From: Boseongicola sp.
GTDB taxonomy: Bacteria > Pseudomonadota > Alphaproteobacteria > Rhodobacterales > Rhodobacteraceae
Assembly (NCBI GenBank): GCA_028824715.1
Contig: JAPPCV010000098.1
Span: forward strand, 1 to 32,567
Direction: 5' to 3'
Length of the DNA: 32,567 nt
Shown: in pieces, positions 7,329-15,842 of the stretch
Numbering within the stretch: the first letter of the stretch is position 1
Layout of the letters: every line of letters begins with the position of its first letter
Program-made: the position numbers and the translations under genes
Notes under the pieces: model-generated
Databases searched by the model: none
Told to the model about the DNA's origin: nothing
Seen by the model: the letters and a program-made list of their open reading frames with translations, nothing else

Positions 7329-8831
7329 TCACGCGACCCGAATGCCGCCGTTGGCAGTCACCTCCAAGTCGACCTCGTAGGTCGCCGGACCGCACACGTT
7401 TCGGACCTCAACGGCGATCCTCACCTTGCCGCCGTAGTCATCAGCAAAATCCCAATGCGAAAGCCTGGGGTCGGAGTCCTTCACGGGCAGGCCATCCGAC
7501 GCGGTCACCTTGCCGGTGATGGTCGACCCGTCCGTTGATGCAACGCTGGTCGAAAGCACGGTGACCGGCCCGCGTATGGCCGGGTCCGCCGTCGGGTTGA
7601 CCGCGCGGATCGTCACGCGCCGCCCTGCTATGGCGTGCGTGACTTCCGGGATGTTGACCGGCGACACGGCCTCAACGGCCCTCACGGCGGCGCTGAACTC
7701 GACCTGGGCCGTCGTAGCGTCGGATGCGTTGCCGACGCGCTGCGCGCCCACGGCGCACTCCAGGGCGACCTCTCGAAGCGCCTGGTCGATCTCGACGCAC
7801 GCCGCCCAATTGTCGATAGCCTGCTGCGACAGAGCGCCCTTGATGCGTTTCTGCTGGCCGGTCGCCGCGGCCTCCAGACGTTCCGTCAGCACGGCCTTGA
7901 GCGTGGGCAAGTCGGAGGGAAGCCCGGCGAACTTCGCTCGAGCGGCTTCAAACTCGCGCGTGAGGTTCGGCAGATCGATGAAACTGAGCAACCTTGCGAG
8001 TGCGGCCTCTCTGGCGGCAAACACTTCGTCAGCCGTTGGAGAACCCGCAAGACCGCCCCGCTCGTCCCTGATGGGAGCAAATAGTTGGTCGTACTTTTTA
8101 CGCACTACGTTATATGCGCTTTCTGCCTCGTTTGTTTGCGAGGTAAGTTGGCCCAAAAGCGAGTGCGCCTGGCCCTTCGTCCAAAGCGGCACGTCGTCGC
8201 CTTTGTCGCTGGTTCTCAGGAAAGCCGGTTCATACTCGCCGCCAGCGTTGTCAGACGCGGAAACGGCGTGAATTAGCGCGGGCATGTGCTCTATGCCGTC
8301 GCCCACGTGGACGGCCGGAAGTCCCGGAAGCACTACCCCGGCAAGCGCCACGTCGTCGCGCAGGTTGTGCATGTCGTACTGCAAGCTGAAAATCTGTGAT
8401 GTGTAGCGCTCCAGAATGTAGGGCCGCAGCTTGGCCCAAAGGGCGCTCCAGGAGGGCTTTAGCGGCAATGTCGACACGTCGAAACCAGAAGCCGGACCTA
8501 CGAACTTGAAGTTCCCTTCGAAGATCATCCAACCGCCTATTTTCGCGCCCCACGGCACTGCGTCCCACTCCGATTTGGTGAACCGCCAAGACCCGGCCCA
8601 ATCGTAACCGTGCCAATCTGCAGGATCGCGCGACGACCAATCGACGGAGTACTCAAAGTCCCATAGCAGGTTCGCTTGTTGAGAAATGCCGAAGCCTTCA
8701 AGCAAACACCGATCGATGACTGTCTTGATCGCGACGGCCCGAATGCCCGCGGATTTTGAATACGGCTCCCTCGCAATGTCAGTATAAGTGCGCCCGTCCG
8801 ATGTCCTAATCCTTCGTGGTCCCGTTGTCAT
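7329..8831 (-). CDS. Unknown 500-aa element protein
   Basis: The ATG overlaps the TAA of the preceding gene (TAATG), showing translational coupling. The N-terminal ~180 residues are rich in Trp and Tyr (WDFEYSVDWSSRDPADWHGYDW), the middle is helical and charged (about 230-370), and the last ~110 residues look beta-rich, ending in an immunoglobulin-like pattern (VTVLSTSVASTDGSTITGKV). I recognise no family. By position, in one operon with the tape measure and the 429-aa I-like protein, it could be a tail-tip or adhesin-type protein. The coordinates are secure: the frame is open throughout and only this start fits the coupling. Confidence 0.75.
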   Translation of the reverse strand: MTTGPRRIRTSDGRTYTDIAREPYSKSAGIRAVAIKTVIDRCLLEGFGISQQANLLWDFEYSVDWSSRDPADWHGYDWAGSWRFTKSEWDAVPWGAKIGGWMIFEGNFKFVGPASGFDVSTLPLKPSWSALWAKLRPYILERYTSQIFSLQYDMHNLRDDVALAGVVLPGLPAVHVGDGIEHMPALIHAVSASDNAGGEYEPAFLRTSDKGDDVPLWTKGQAHSLLGQLTSQTNEAESAYNVVRKKYDQLFAPIRDERGGLAGSPTADEVFAAREAALARLLSFIDLPNLTREFEAARAKFAGLPSDLPTLKAVLTERLEAAATGQQKRIKGALSQQAIDNWAACVEIDQALREVALECAVGAQRVGNASDATTAQVEFSAAVRAVEAVSPVNIPEVTHAIAGRRVTIRAVNPTADPAIRGPVTVLSTSVASTDGSTITGKVTASDGLPVKDSDPRLSHWDFADDYGGKVRIAVEVRNVCGPATYEVDLEVTANGGIRVA

Positions 8832-10120
8832 TATGGAAAACTCCCTCGCCTGTACCAAATGTCTGTCCCGCCACCAGACGTTTCGCGCTCCCAAACGTCG
8901 ATATAGGTCCATCGGAGCCAAAGCCGCGTGCCATCCTGCTGCGTCTCCTCGACTCCCTGAATTTCGTGCACTGCCCGCCTGTTGATGTTTGCAGATGCTT
9001 GTGAATGCGGCGAAGACGACCTGTAGCCCGTGACGCGAATTTGGTCGTAGTATTTCGACGTGTCCGCCACGATGGTCTCCGTCCGCGTGATCGTGGTGGT
9101 CACGCCATCCTCGCCGTCCCTGGCCAAACGTGAAATGCTCCTGGGCGACGTGAATGGATGCCGCACCGCCGCGCCCACTTGCGGCGCTCCTTGCACTCTC
9201 CTTTGAGCCATCCACAAGTATTCGTCCAAGCTCAGGACCGGCGCGGCGTCAAACCAGACAGTCGATGCGCTGCCCGTTATCGTCAGACGCTCCGCCGCAC
9301 CCCAATTCGTGCCCGCCAGCGGCTTCCTCTCGGACTTCCACAATGGCCCGGATCCGCCCGGAACGTTTGTGCTCCAGGTGCGGCCGCCGCGCACCCCTCC
9401 GGTGTATGGCTCCCAGGCATTGTCCGGCTCGCTCCCAGCGGCAACGCTGTTGCCGCCGCGCGAGAACAGGGCCTCGTTGCCTTCGGATATGTAGGCCGCA
9501 ATGCCGGGCGCATCGTAACCCCACGTGTTCTGCGGCGAAGGCGGCGGCGAGGCCGAAGATGTTTTCGCGAAAATCGCCTGGAAGCCGGGCGCGCCTGGAT
9601 CGCGCACGTCCTGCGGCCGATGCGAATACACCGTGTTCAGGACGATCAGCTCGGCATGGGCGCGGTGCCTGTCCGCTGCGCTGCAAGCCGCAACGTAACC
9701 GTCCAGGCCATCGAAGGCGGCCGGGTCGATGAAGTGCGTTGGCCACAAGCCAACGGACCCTGGGATGTCGTCCATTCCCGCAAACGCCAGATGCTTGATG
9801 CCGCGCCCTTTCACCAAGGGGCTGCGCCCGAACCAACGCCCGCGCGCGCACTCTCGAACGAACGCCGGATCAAGATTGCCAAGGCGCGCCTGGATTTGGC
9901 AATAGCGGCTTTCGTCCACCCGCAGCGCCACGACCTGCGCCACCGGTTTCCCAGCCTCATGTCCAATGTAAACCGGGATGGGCAGTGCCGTCCCCGCGAC
10001 GCGGGAACGCAAGAAGTCGGCGGTAAGCGCAACCGGGCGTTGGGTGCGCCCGCACATAATGACACCAGGCGCCGCAATGTCGAACCAGTCCCCCAGCATT
10101 GCGGCGGTCTTTTGTGTCAT
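8831..10120 (-). CDS. Second Mu I-type protein with unrelated C-terminal half
   Basis: A 429-aa protein whose first ~140 residues are a diverged relative of the Mu I-type protease/scaffold at 13137-14693. Shared features in the same order are DWFDIAAPG, PVYIGH, ALRVDESRY, the ARGRWFGRS segment, HLAFAG and IPG. The second half has no relation to a scaffold: it is Gly/Ser/Trp-rich (GGVRGGRTWSTNVPGGSG), then beta-rich up to YIDVWERETSGGGTDIWYRRG. The N-terminal domain may have been recruited as a targeting module for a virion component. The ATG at 10120 is preceded by AGGGGAG. The stop overlaps the next start. Confidence 0.7.
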   Translation of the reverse strand: MTQKTAAMLGDWFDIAAPGVIMCGRTQRPVALTADFLRSRVAGTALPIPVYIGHEAGKPVAQVVALRVDESRYCQIQARLGNLDPAFVRECARGRWFGRSPLVKGRGIKHLAFAGMDDIPGSVGLWPTHFIDPAAFDGLDGYVAACSAADRHRAHAELIVLNTVYSHRPQDVRDPGAPGFQAIFAKTSSASPPPSPQNTWGYDAPGIAAYISEGNEALFSRGGNSVAAGSEPDNAWEPYTGGVRGGRTWSTNVPGGSGPLWKSERKPLAGTNWGAAERLTITGSASTVWFDAAPVLSLDEYLWMAQRRVQGAPQVGAAVRHPFTSPRSISRLARDGEDGVTTTITRTETIVADTSKYYDQIRVTGYRSSSPHSQASANINRRAVHEIQGVEETQQDGTRLWLRWTYIDVWERETSGGGTDIWYRRGSFP

Positions 10121-10184
10121 CCGGAACTCCCCTCTGCCCCGTCATTTTTCGCCGCGTGTGCGCCCTGGGCGTTTCTCCGGGCCT

Positions 10185-10406
10185 TCATGCCCGGAAACCC
10201 GACGGCGCTGTGCGGGCCTCTGACGCGCTTCGTTTCAGCCTCCAGTCCCTCTTGCGCCGCCACTGCCGCCACCGGCGCACCGGGCGGGCAACCGCCTGCG
10301 TCACCATGTCGGCCGCAACGGCCATGCAAAGCATCACGACCAGACCGCACAGCGCCGCCAGGAAGATGACGGTCAAAACGGCACACGAAACAGCCAGGCG
10401 CGCCAT
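10185..10406 (-). CDS. Small membrane protein
   Basis: A 73-aa protein with one strong transmembrane segment at about residues 5-31 (AVSCAVLTVIFLAALCGLVV), followed by a very basic tail rich in Arg and Lys. It begins one base after the tape-measure stop (TGACATG), so it is translationally coupled. One membrane span plus a positively charged tail would suit a holin-like or membrane-anchored accessory protein, but no family is recognised and no endolysin is present. Confidence 0.6.
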   Translation of the reverse strand: MARLAVSCAVLTVIFLAALCGLVVMLCMAVAADMVTQAVARPVRRWRQWRRKRDWRLKRSASEARTAPSGFRA

Positions 10407-10407
10407 G

Positions 10408-12891
10408 TCAAATACCTCCGCCCGACACGCTCCGCCTCATCGCGTCGCGGAGCGGGCCGCCGTTGTCAAGGTCATCGAGCACCACGTCGATGATGATGCC
10501 TCGCGGGTCGAGCCGGATCTGCCCTCGCGTCGCCACCTTCCCCGTGCCCTTGTTCTCCAGGATCACGGTCACGGGCCGCTCCGTCGCAACGCCCGCCCCT
10601 CTTGGCAGCACGGTCTCGCCGCGCTGGAGGATCGCGGGCACCTCGTCCGGCCGCAGGCCCGCCACGCCGCCCTCGTGGTAGCGCGGCGCGAACGCGAAGA
10701 CGCGCGGGTCGACGCTCCTGGAGCGCGTCCCGTGCCCGGCGACGCCGCCCTCGTGAAACAGCCCGCCGAAGATGCCGCCGCCGGCCAGGCCGCCCGCGAG
10801 CGGGCCAAGGACTTGCTGGCGGATCACGATGCGCGCGATGTCGGCGATGATCGAGTTGGCAAGGTCGCTGAACGACAGCTTGCCGGTCTGGACGAAGCTG
10901 ACAAGCGCGTCCTCCATGCCGCGCACGGCTCTGTCGAAACTGCTCGAAACCTCGTCGTTGATGTCCGTTGCATCGCGCTCGTACTCCTTGAGCGCCTCGA
11001 TGATGCTGCCGACCGTGGTGCGCGAGGCGTCTTCGGCCTTGCGCATCGCCTCGGCCAGATCGTCGGCCTCCTGCCGGAGATGCGCGAAGCGCGGCCCGGC
11101 CTCGTCGGCCAGGCGGTGGATCTCCGCCCGCCAGCGGTCGATGGCAAGGATCGCGCGCTCGTAGTCCGCTTCCTCTCCCCTCAGGAGGTCGAGCCTCGCG
11201 TCCTGGATTGCCTCGACGGCTGCGAGGCCGGCCCGCTGCTGGCGTTCGCTCAGGCGCTCGGCCGCGCGGGCCTGGCTTTCGGCCTCTCTCTCCTGCCTCT
11301 GCCTGGCGGTTTCGGCGGACCGTGCCGCCTTCGCGTTTTCCTCGTCCTTGATCCTGCGGACCTCAATGGCAACGTCGCGCTCGATCTGCTCGATCGTGGC
11401 GGCGCGCTGCTCCAGGATCCGCTTCTCCTCGGCGGCGTTGCCGTTCGCGGCGGCCAGCAGCTCCTTGGCAATCCGGTTGGCCTCGTTGATGCGATCCACG
11501 CCATCCAGCTTGACGAGGTCCGCCCTGGAAAGCGTGTTGCGCCGGAACCGCGCCAGCGCCTCGTCATCAAGGTCCACGAGTTCTTGCAGGCCCTTCTCGA
11601 TTGCTTCCAGGTCCGGAGGGATCACGTCGATGCGAAGCGGTCCCGCCGCCGCCTCGAACGCTCTCTGCGTCTTGTCGGCCGCTTGCTGCGCGGTCGCGGA
11701 CAGTTCCTCCAGCTTCGCCTGAAGCGGCGCGATCTGGCTGTCAAGCGCGCGAAGCTGCGCGGTCCTGGGATCGACGCGGGCACCGCGCCTTGGGCTGGCC
11801 TCGATGTCGGCCGCAAGTGCAGCCCTGTCCCTCTGGAGCCGGGCGAGCACCTCGCGGATCTGGGCCGCGCTGTCCGCCGTCACGACGGGCCCGGCTGCGT
11901 CTCCGGGCGAGACGGGTGCGCGGCCGCCCTGCGCGCCCTCCGCTCGCAGCCGTGAGCGGACGCCGGCGGCCGCGTCGTTGACGTCCGTGAAGCGGCTCAG
12001 CACGTTCGCCAGCTCGTCCGCAATCGACTTGAGGAAGGGAAGCACGGTCGAGTCGGCAACGGACGCGCTCAGCAGGTCAATCTCGTTTCCAAGGCGGTTG
12101 AAGGACTGTTGCGCCTGCCTTGCGGCGTCCGGCACCTGGTCCGCGAAGGTCCGGCGAAGCTCCGCCGCGAAGCGTGGCAGGAAGTCTTCGCTCAGAAGCT
12201 CCCCCTGCTCAAGCATCTCGTCCAGTTCGGCGGTCGTGACGCCCATCGCGCGGGCCGCGATCTGAAATGCGCCCGGCAAGCGCTCGCCCAGCTGCTGCCT
12301 CAGCTCCTCGGCGCTCACGCGGCCCTTGGATATGATCTGCTCGATGGCAACCAACGCGCCGTTGGTCTGCTCGGCGCTCAGCTGAAGCACGGTCGACGCT
12401 TCGGCAATCGACGTGAATATCTCGCGGGTCGCCTGCCCTTGGAGCGCGGTGCCGCGCGCGGCGGCCGCCAGCGACGTGAAGCCGTCGGACGCCGCCCGGA
12501 AGCCCAGGCCCAGCCTCTCGGCTTCCTCGCGGGCGAACATCATTTCCCGTGCGCCGTCGGCAACCGATCCGGCCGCGAACGTGAAACGCTGCTCAAGCCG
12601 CTCGAAGGCAACGCCCGTCTCGGCCAAACCGCGGATCGCCTGGGTGGCCTCGCGGGCGATCAGCGCGAAGCCGATGCCGGCGACCGCGCCCTGCAGCCGG
12701 GAGAAGCCGCGCGAGGAGCGTTCCGCCGCGCGGCCCGCCCGTTCGATCTGCGCGGCCGCCTGGCGCGTGCCCTGGCCGGCCTGGCGGCCGGCGCGGGCCG
12801 TCTGCCGCAGTTCCTTCTCGAAGGCGTCGACTTGCCGGATGGCGTTCTGGAGGTCCGCGCGGATCCGCAGGGCGACGTTCAGGTCAGGCAT
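10408..12891 (-). CDS. Phage tail tape-measure protein
   Basis: An 827-aa tape-measure protein, which in siphovirus-type tails sets tail length. Order: N-terminal coiled coil (about 5-60); the tape-measure domain (about 60-290) with the signature KGRVSAEELRQQLGERLPG and GELLSEDFLP; a long charged helical middle (about 340-640); and a C-terminal region (about 680-790) with DRAVRGMEDALVSFVQTG, a Gly-rich stretch, HEGGVAG twice, and RGETVLP, typical of lambda-like tape measures. The ATG at 12891 has GGGAG upstream. No tail tube, chaperone or tip genes are nearby. The 245 bases upstream (12892-13136) hold no gene. Confidence 0.88.
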   Translation of the reverse strand: MPDLNVALRIRADLQNAIRQVDAFEKELRQTARAGRQAGQGTRQAAAQIERAGRAAERSSRGFSRLQGAVAGIGFALIAREATQAIRGLAETGVAFERLEQRFTFAAGSVADGAREMMFAREEAERLGLGFRAASDGFTSLAAAARGTALQGQATREIFTSIAEASTVLQLSAEQTNGALVAIEQIISKGRVSAEELRQQLGERLPGAFQIAARAMGVTTAELDEMLEQGELLSEDFLPRFAAELRRTFADQVPDAARQAQQSFNRLGNEIDLLSASVADSTVLPFLKSIADELANVLSRFTDVNDAAAGVRSRLRAEGAQGGRAPVSPGDAAGPVVTADSAAQIREVLARLQRDRAALAADIEASPRRGARVDPRTAQLRALDSQIAPLQAKLEELSATAQQAADKTQRAFEAAAGPLRIDVIPPDLEAIEKGLQELVDLDDEALARFRRNTLSRADLVKLDGVDRINEANRIAKELLAAANGNAAEEKRILEQRAATIEQIERDVAIEVRRIKDEENAKAARSAETARQRQEREAESQARAAERLSERQQRAGLAAVEAIQDARLDLLRGEEADYERAILAIDRWRAEIHRLADEAGPRFAHLRQEADDLAEAMRKAEDASRTTVGSIIEALKEYERDATDINDEVSSSFDRAVRGMEDALVSFVQTGKLSFSDLANSIIADIARIVIRQQVLGPLAGGLAGGGIFGGLFHEGGVAGHGTRSRSVDPRVFAFAPRYHEGGVAGLRPDEVPAILQRGETVLPRGAGVATERPVTVILENKGTGKVATRGQIRLDPRGIIIDVVLDDLDNGGPLRDAMRRSVSGGGI

Positions 12892-13021
12892 TTCCGGTCT
12901 CCCTTCGGATCTCGGCAAAGTGGGGCGCAGGGGCCACTTTCGGGCATGGCCCTGAGAGGCGCTGTACGCGCCGCTGAGAGGCCACTGGAGTCCGGTGCCG
13001 TGTTGCTCGCGGGAAGCCCTG

Positions 13022-13054
13022 ACCCCGTTTAATTTTCGCGCTAACCCCGTTTAA
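13022..13054. repeat. 11-bp direct repeat spaced two helical turns
   Basis: ACCCCGTTTAA occurs at 13022-13032 and 13044-13054, 22 bp apart centre to centre, in the gap between the I-type protease and tape-measure genes. The core CCCGTTTAA differs by one base from CCGGTTTAA of the element ends. A GAGTCCGGT match to the ends lies nearby (12988-12996). It may be a regulator site for the late genes, an internal transposase site, or the scar of a deletion. Confidence 0.4.
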
Positions 13055-13136
13055 CGGCGAAGTTCGGCCCGTCGCGTCCGGCCCGATGGGCGCGGACGGG
13101 CGATTCAGGCCGGATTTGCGCCGGATCCGCACGGTG

Positions 13137-14693
13137 TCAGGCCGGAAGCCCGTGCCGGGCGCGCACCCGGTCGACCGCTGCCGGCGTCGACAGCGCCACG
13201 CCGGCAGCGAAAGCCTCGGCGACAAGCTCGGCAGCCTCGCGGGCGATTGCCTCGCTCGACGGCCCGGCGGCCTCGGCACGGCGCCTTTCCGCCAGCTCGG
13301 CACGGCGCGTTTCCTCATCCGGCGTCGCCGGGCGCGGCGGATCGTCCCGGCCCAGGCCGTGCCTTGCCCGCGCCATGTCCACCGCCACGGGCGTTGCCAG
13401 CGTGCTGCCTTTGCGTTCGGCGAGATGTATCAGTCGCCGCGCCTCGTGGGCGATTGCCTGGTTGGAAGGCCTGCCGTCGCCGGAAGCGTCGCTCGACGCA
13501 AAAACGGCGACCGCTTGGCGGGCGTCGAGGGTCTCGCCTCTTTCGGCCGCATCGGCCTGCGCTTCGCGCGCGGCGAGCATGACGGAGAGGTTGCGCATCT
13601 GGTCCGGCAGCGGCGCAACGCCGAACTCGAAGCGCGCAATGTCGACCGCCTGCGCGGGAGTCAGCTCGACGGAAAGGGGCAAGGCCTTTCTGATCAACCT
13701 GGTCGCGTGATTGGCAATCGCTTGGTCCGAAACGCCCCGGCCGTTGCCGTCCGGCCCGGCCAGGTCGTGGCGGCCCGCACCGCGCCTGTCGCGCCAGACG
13801 ATCTCCGCGAAGGTCGCGCCTGACCCCAGCGCGGCGTCTTTGTATGGGGGAACCCAGTTCTTGCCCTTGTAGGGCGTGTCCATTTCTCCGGTTAGAATGC
13901 TCCAGCCCCACACGTGTCCGTCGAGTTCGTCGACAACCTTCTGGGCCGCCGTCCCGTTTCCCGTGTTGGCCAGCGCGCGGATCGCCTTCATGGCCTTGTC
14001 CGCGTCCGTGAGATACTGGACTGCCATTTTCGAGTTGTTGGCCGCTTCGCGCCCCGACCACTCCGCAAGCCGCCGCGCCCTGTAGGCCAGATCCTCGGCA
14101 AGGGCCGCGTTCATCTTTTCATGAATGCGCTTTACCATCGCGTCGACCGCCTTGAGTTCGCGGCCAATTTCGGTGTCGTCGAACGCCACGCCGTCGGCGA
14201 ATTGCAGGAGCGTCATCGTCGTGAATTTGGACGCGCCATCCGCGACGGCGCGGCTCGCTATCACCTCGCGGTCGAGGGTCGGCGCGCAAAGCATCGTCAC
14301 GCCCGCCTCGGGTGCGGCGAACTGCGCCGGCTGCAGTCCCGGTATGGCTGGCGCGCGGCCGCCCAGGAAGCCCAGGTGCCTCACCTTGTCGCCCAGAATC
14401 GCGAGCGAGCGTCCGGCGTAACGGCCCTCCTCGACCGCCTTGCGGAAGGCAGGCATGAGCCGATGGACCTTTGCCTGGAGTTTGCCGTTGAACATCCGCA
14501 GGCCGGCCACCCATCCGTACGCGGGCGCATCAAGCGCCGGGTGCCCGACCACGACCGGCGCGGGTTGGTCCGGATCGTAGGCGTCGGCGAGCCGCTGCAG
14601 CCGCGCCTCCGTCAACTGGACCTCCCTGCTCCGCGCATCGGTGAACGTGCCCGGCCGGGCCACGTCAAACCAGTCGTCAAGTGCCTTTGCCAT
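13137..14693 (-). CDS. Mu I-type phage protease/scaffold with repeat-expanded tail
   Basis: A 518-aa protein of the Mu gpI family, the head maturation protease and scaffold. N-terminal domain marks: DDWFDVARPG, PVVVGHPALDAPAYGWV (about 46-62), LQAKVHRLMPAF, and RYAGRSLAI near 91-99, where family members carry the conserved Ser. The tail is unusual: four imperfect repeats at about 322-358, 369-398, 410-447 and 480-516, each of the form S-x-x-AIAxxAxxL...L-T-P-x-x-AVDxARxRHGL. Ordinary members are shorter, with, to my knowledge, one such unit near the end. The ATG at 14693 (upstream GAGAGGCGG) is chosen over the longer open frame because the family begins there. No capsid protein substrate is encoded in the element. 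Confidence 0.8.
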   Translation of the reverse strand: MAKALDDWFDVARPGTFTDARSREVQLTEARLQRLADAYDPDQPAPVVVGHPALDAPAYGWVAGLRMFNGKLQAKVHRLMPAFRKAVEEGRYAGRSLAILGDKVRHLGFLGGRAPAIPGLQPAQFAAPEAGVTMLCAPTLDREVIASRAVADGASKFTTMTLLQFADGVAFDDTEIGRELKAVDAMVKRIHEKMNAALAEDLAYRARRLAEWSGREAANNSKMAVQYLTDADKAMKAIRALANTGNGTAAQKVVDELDGHVWGWSILTGEMDTPYKGKNWVPPYKDAALGSGATFAEIVWRDRRGAGRHDLAGPDGNGRGVSDQAIANHATRLIRKALPLSVELTPAQAVDIARFEFGVAPLPDQMRNLSVMLAAREAQADAAERGETLDARQAVAVFASSDASGDGRPSNQAIAHEARRLIHLAERKGSTLATPVAVDMARARHGLGRDDPPRPATPDEETRRAELAERRRAEAAGPSSEAIAREAAELVAEAFAAGVALSTPAAVDRVRARHGLPA

Positions 14694-14712
14694 CGTTTCC
14701 GCCTCTCTCGTT

Positions 14713-15651
14713 TCAGGGTGCCCAGGCCGCCCAGCCGCGCCGCTCGTCCGGCGCGAAAAGCTCCAGGTAAGGGCCGGGTACAAGCCGCTCGATCCGCGCG
14801 TTGCACTCGACCGGCTTGCCGCCGTGCGGCTCGCGCGGTGCAATGATGGCGCTCGGCACGCCCTTGTCCATGCGTCGCGGCCTGCCACGGATGCCGAGCA
14901 AGCAGATTGCCGTCTCCCTGCGGGTCCAGCATGCCGGCTCCGGCTCGCCTTCCTTCCAGTACTCGAAGGCGGTCGTGCGATAGTCGAAGCCCCATGCGTC
15001 GATCAGCGCGAACGCGTCCAGGACCCGCTCGCTTTCCGTCCAGAGGAACAGGGCGCAGTCGCGCGCCGCCATGTCGCCCACGGGCAGGGCCTTCAGCTCG
15101 TCGAGCGTCATGTCCGGCCAGGGCCGCTCGAAGGGCCGGCAATCGCAGGCTCTGCCGCAGCGCTCGAAAAGCCAGGGCGGGTCCGCGAGGATCGCGCCGT
15201 AGGGTCCGGCTCCCGCTATGTCCTCAAGCGTCACCGGGCGCGCGTCCTGCCCGTCCGGCGCGAGCGCGGCCTTGATCTCGCGGGCGGTCGCGTCCGGGCG
15301 CACCACGCCGCCGTCGACCAGCCCGTCGAACGTCTCGCGGTCGTGGCCGCATAACGCAAGCAGCGCCGCCTGCGACGTGGGCAAATCGAACAAGCGTGTC
15401 CGATTTGCCCCTTGCAGCACGCGCCGGATGTTCGGGTCCTTCACGACCTTCATCCGGCGCGAGGCCGCGCGCTCGTTCATGCCTATCCGTTCCAGCCAGG
15501 GAAGCCATCTGCCGTGGCGGAGCTTCCCCTTGGCATCGGCCAGCACCATGGAGCCTTCAAGATAGCTTTGCACCGAAAATCCGGCGTGATGCCGCCACCT
15601 GTCCTGAAGCGTCTTCTCGATGTCGGCCAGTTCGTTTGCGGTTTCCGTCAT
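14713..15651 (-). CDS. DUF3102/MT-A70 adenine methyltransferase
   Basis: A 312-aa two-part protein. Residues 5-75 look like DUF3102 (ELADIEKTL, SMVLADAKGKLRHGRW, AASRRMKV), a module found with DNA-binding phage and plasmid proteins. Residues about 150-305 are an MT-A70-type N6-adenine methyltransferase with the catalytic DPPW at 157-160, ALFLWTESERVLDAF, and EYWKEGEPEPACWTRRETAI. It probably methylates adenine in the element's DNA, an anti-restriction role comparable to Mu Mom modification; this is inference. The ATG overlaps the preceding stop by 4 bases, so it belongs to the early operon. Confidence 0.82.
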   Translation of the reverse strand: MTETANELADIEKTLQDRWRHHAGFSVQSYLEGSMVLADAKGKLRHGRWLPWLERIGMNERAASRRMKVVKDPNIRRVLQGANRTRLFDLPTSQAALLALCGHDRETFDGLVDGGVVRPDATAREIKAALAPDGQDARPVTLEDIAGAGPYGAILADPPWLFERCGRACDCRPFERPWPDMTLDELKALPVGDMAARDCALFLWTESERVLDAFALIDAWGFDYRTTAFEYWKEGEPEPACWTRRETAICLLGIRGRPRRMDKGVPSAIIAPREPHGGKPVECNARIERLVPGPYLELFAPDERRGWAAWAP

Positions 15652-15842
15652 GCCGCCTCTCCCTGAGCGATTGCGTCGTAACATCCCTTGCAGAGGTCCA
15701 CCGGGTAGCCTTCCCCGTCAAAGACCCACCACTTGTGCGGCACGTCAGGCACCCGCCCGTTGGGCTTGCCGCACTCGTAGCAGGCGAAGCCCCGGCGCGG
15801 GCGCTCGACGTTCGGGAAGCGGGCCGTGTCGTGCATCGTCAT
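15648..15842 (-). CDS. Small zinc-ribbon protein
   Basis: A 64-aa protein with two CxxC pairs, CYEC at residues 21-24 and CKGC at 51-54, separated by a Trp-rich segment (HKWWVFDGEG). This predicts one zinc-ribbon. It overlaps both neighbours by 4 bases (ATGA), so it is translated as part of the early operon. No specific function can be assigned. Confidence 0.7.
   Translation of the reverse strand: MTMHDTARFPNVERPRRGFACYECGKPNGRVPDVPHKWWVFDGEGYPVDLCKGCYDAIAQGEAA

Noticed and set aside
10099-11955. 618-codon plus-strand open frame
   Set aside because: Antisense of the tape-measure gene; no recognisable motif and no Shine-Dalgarno.
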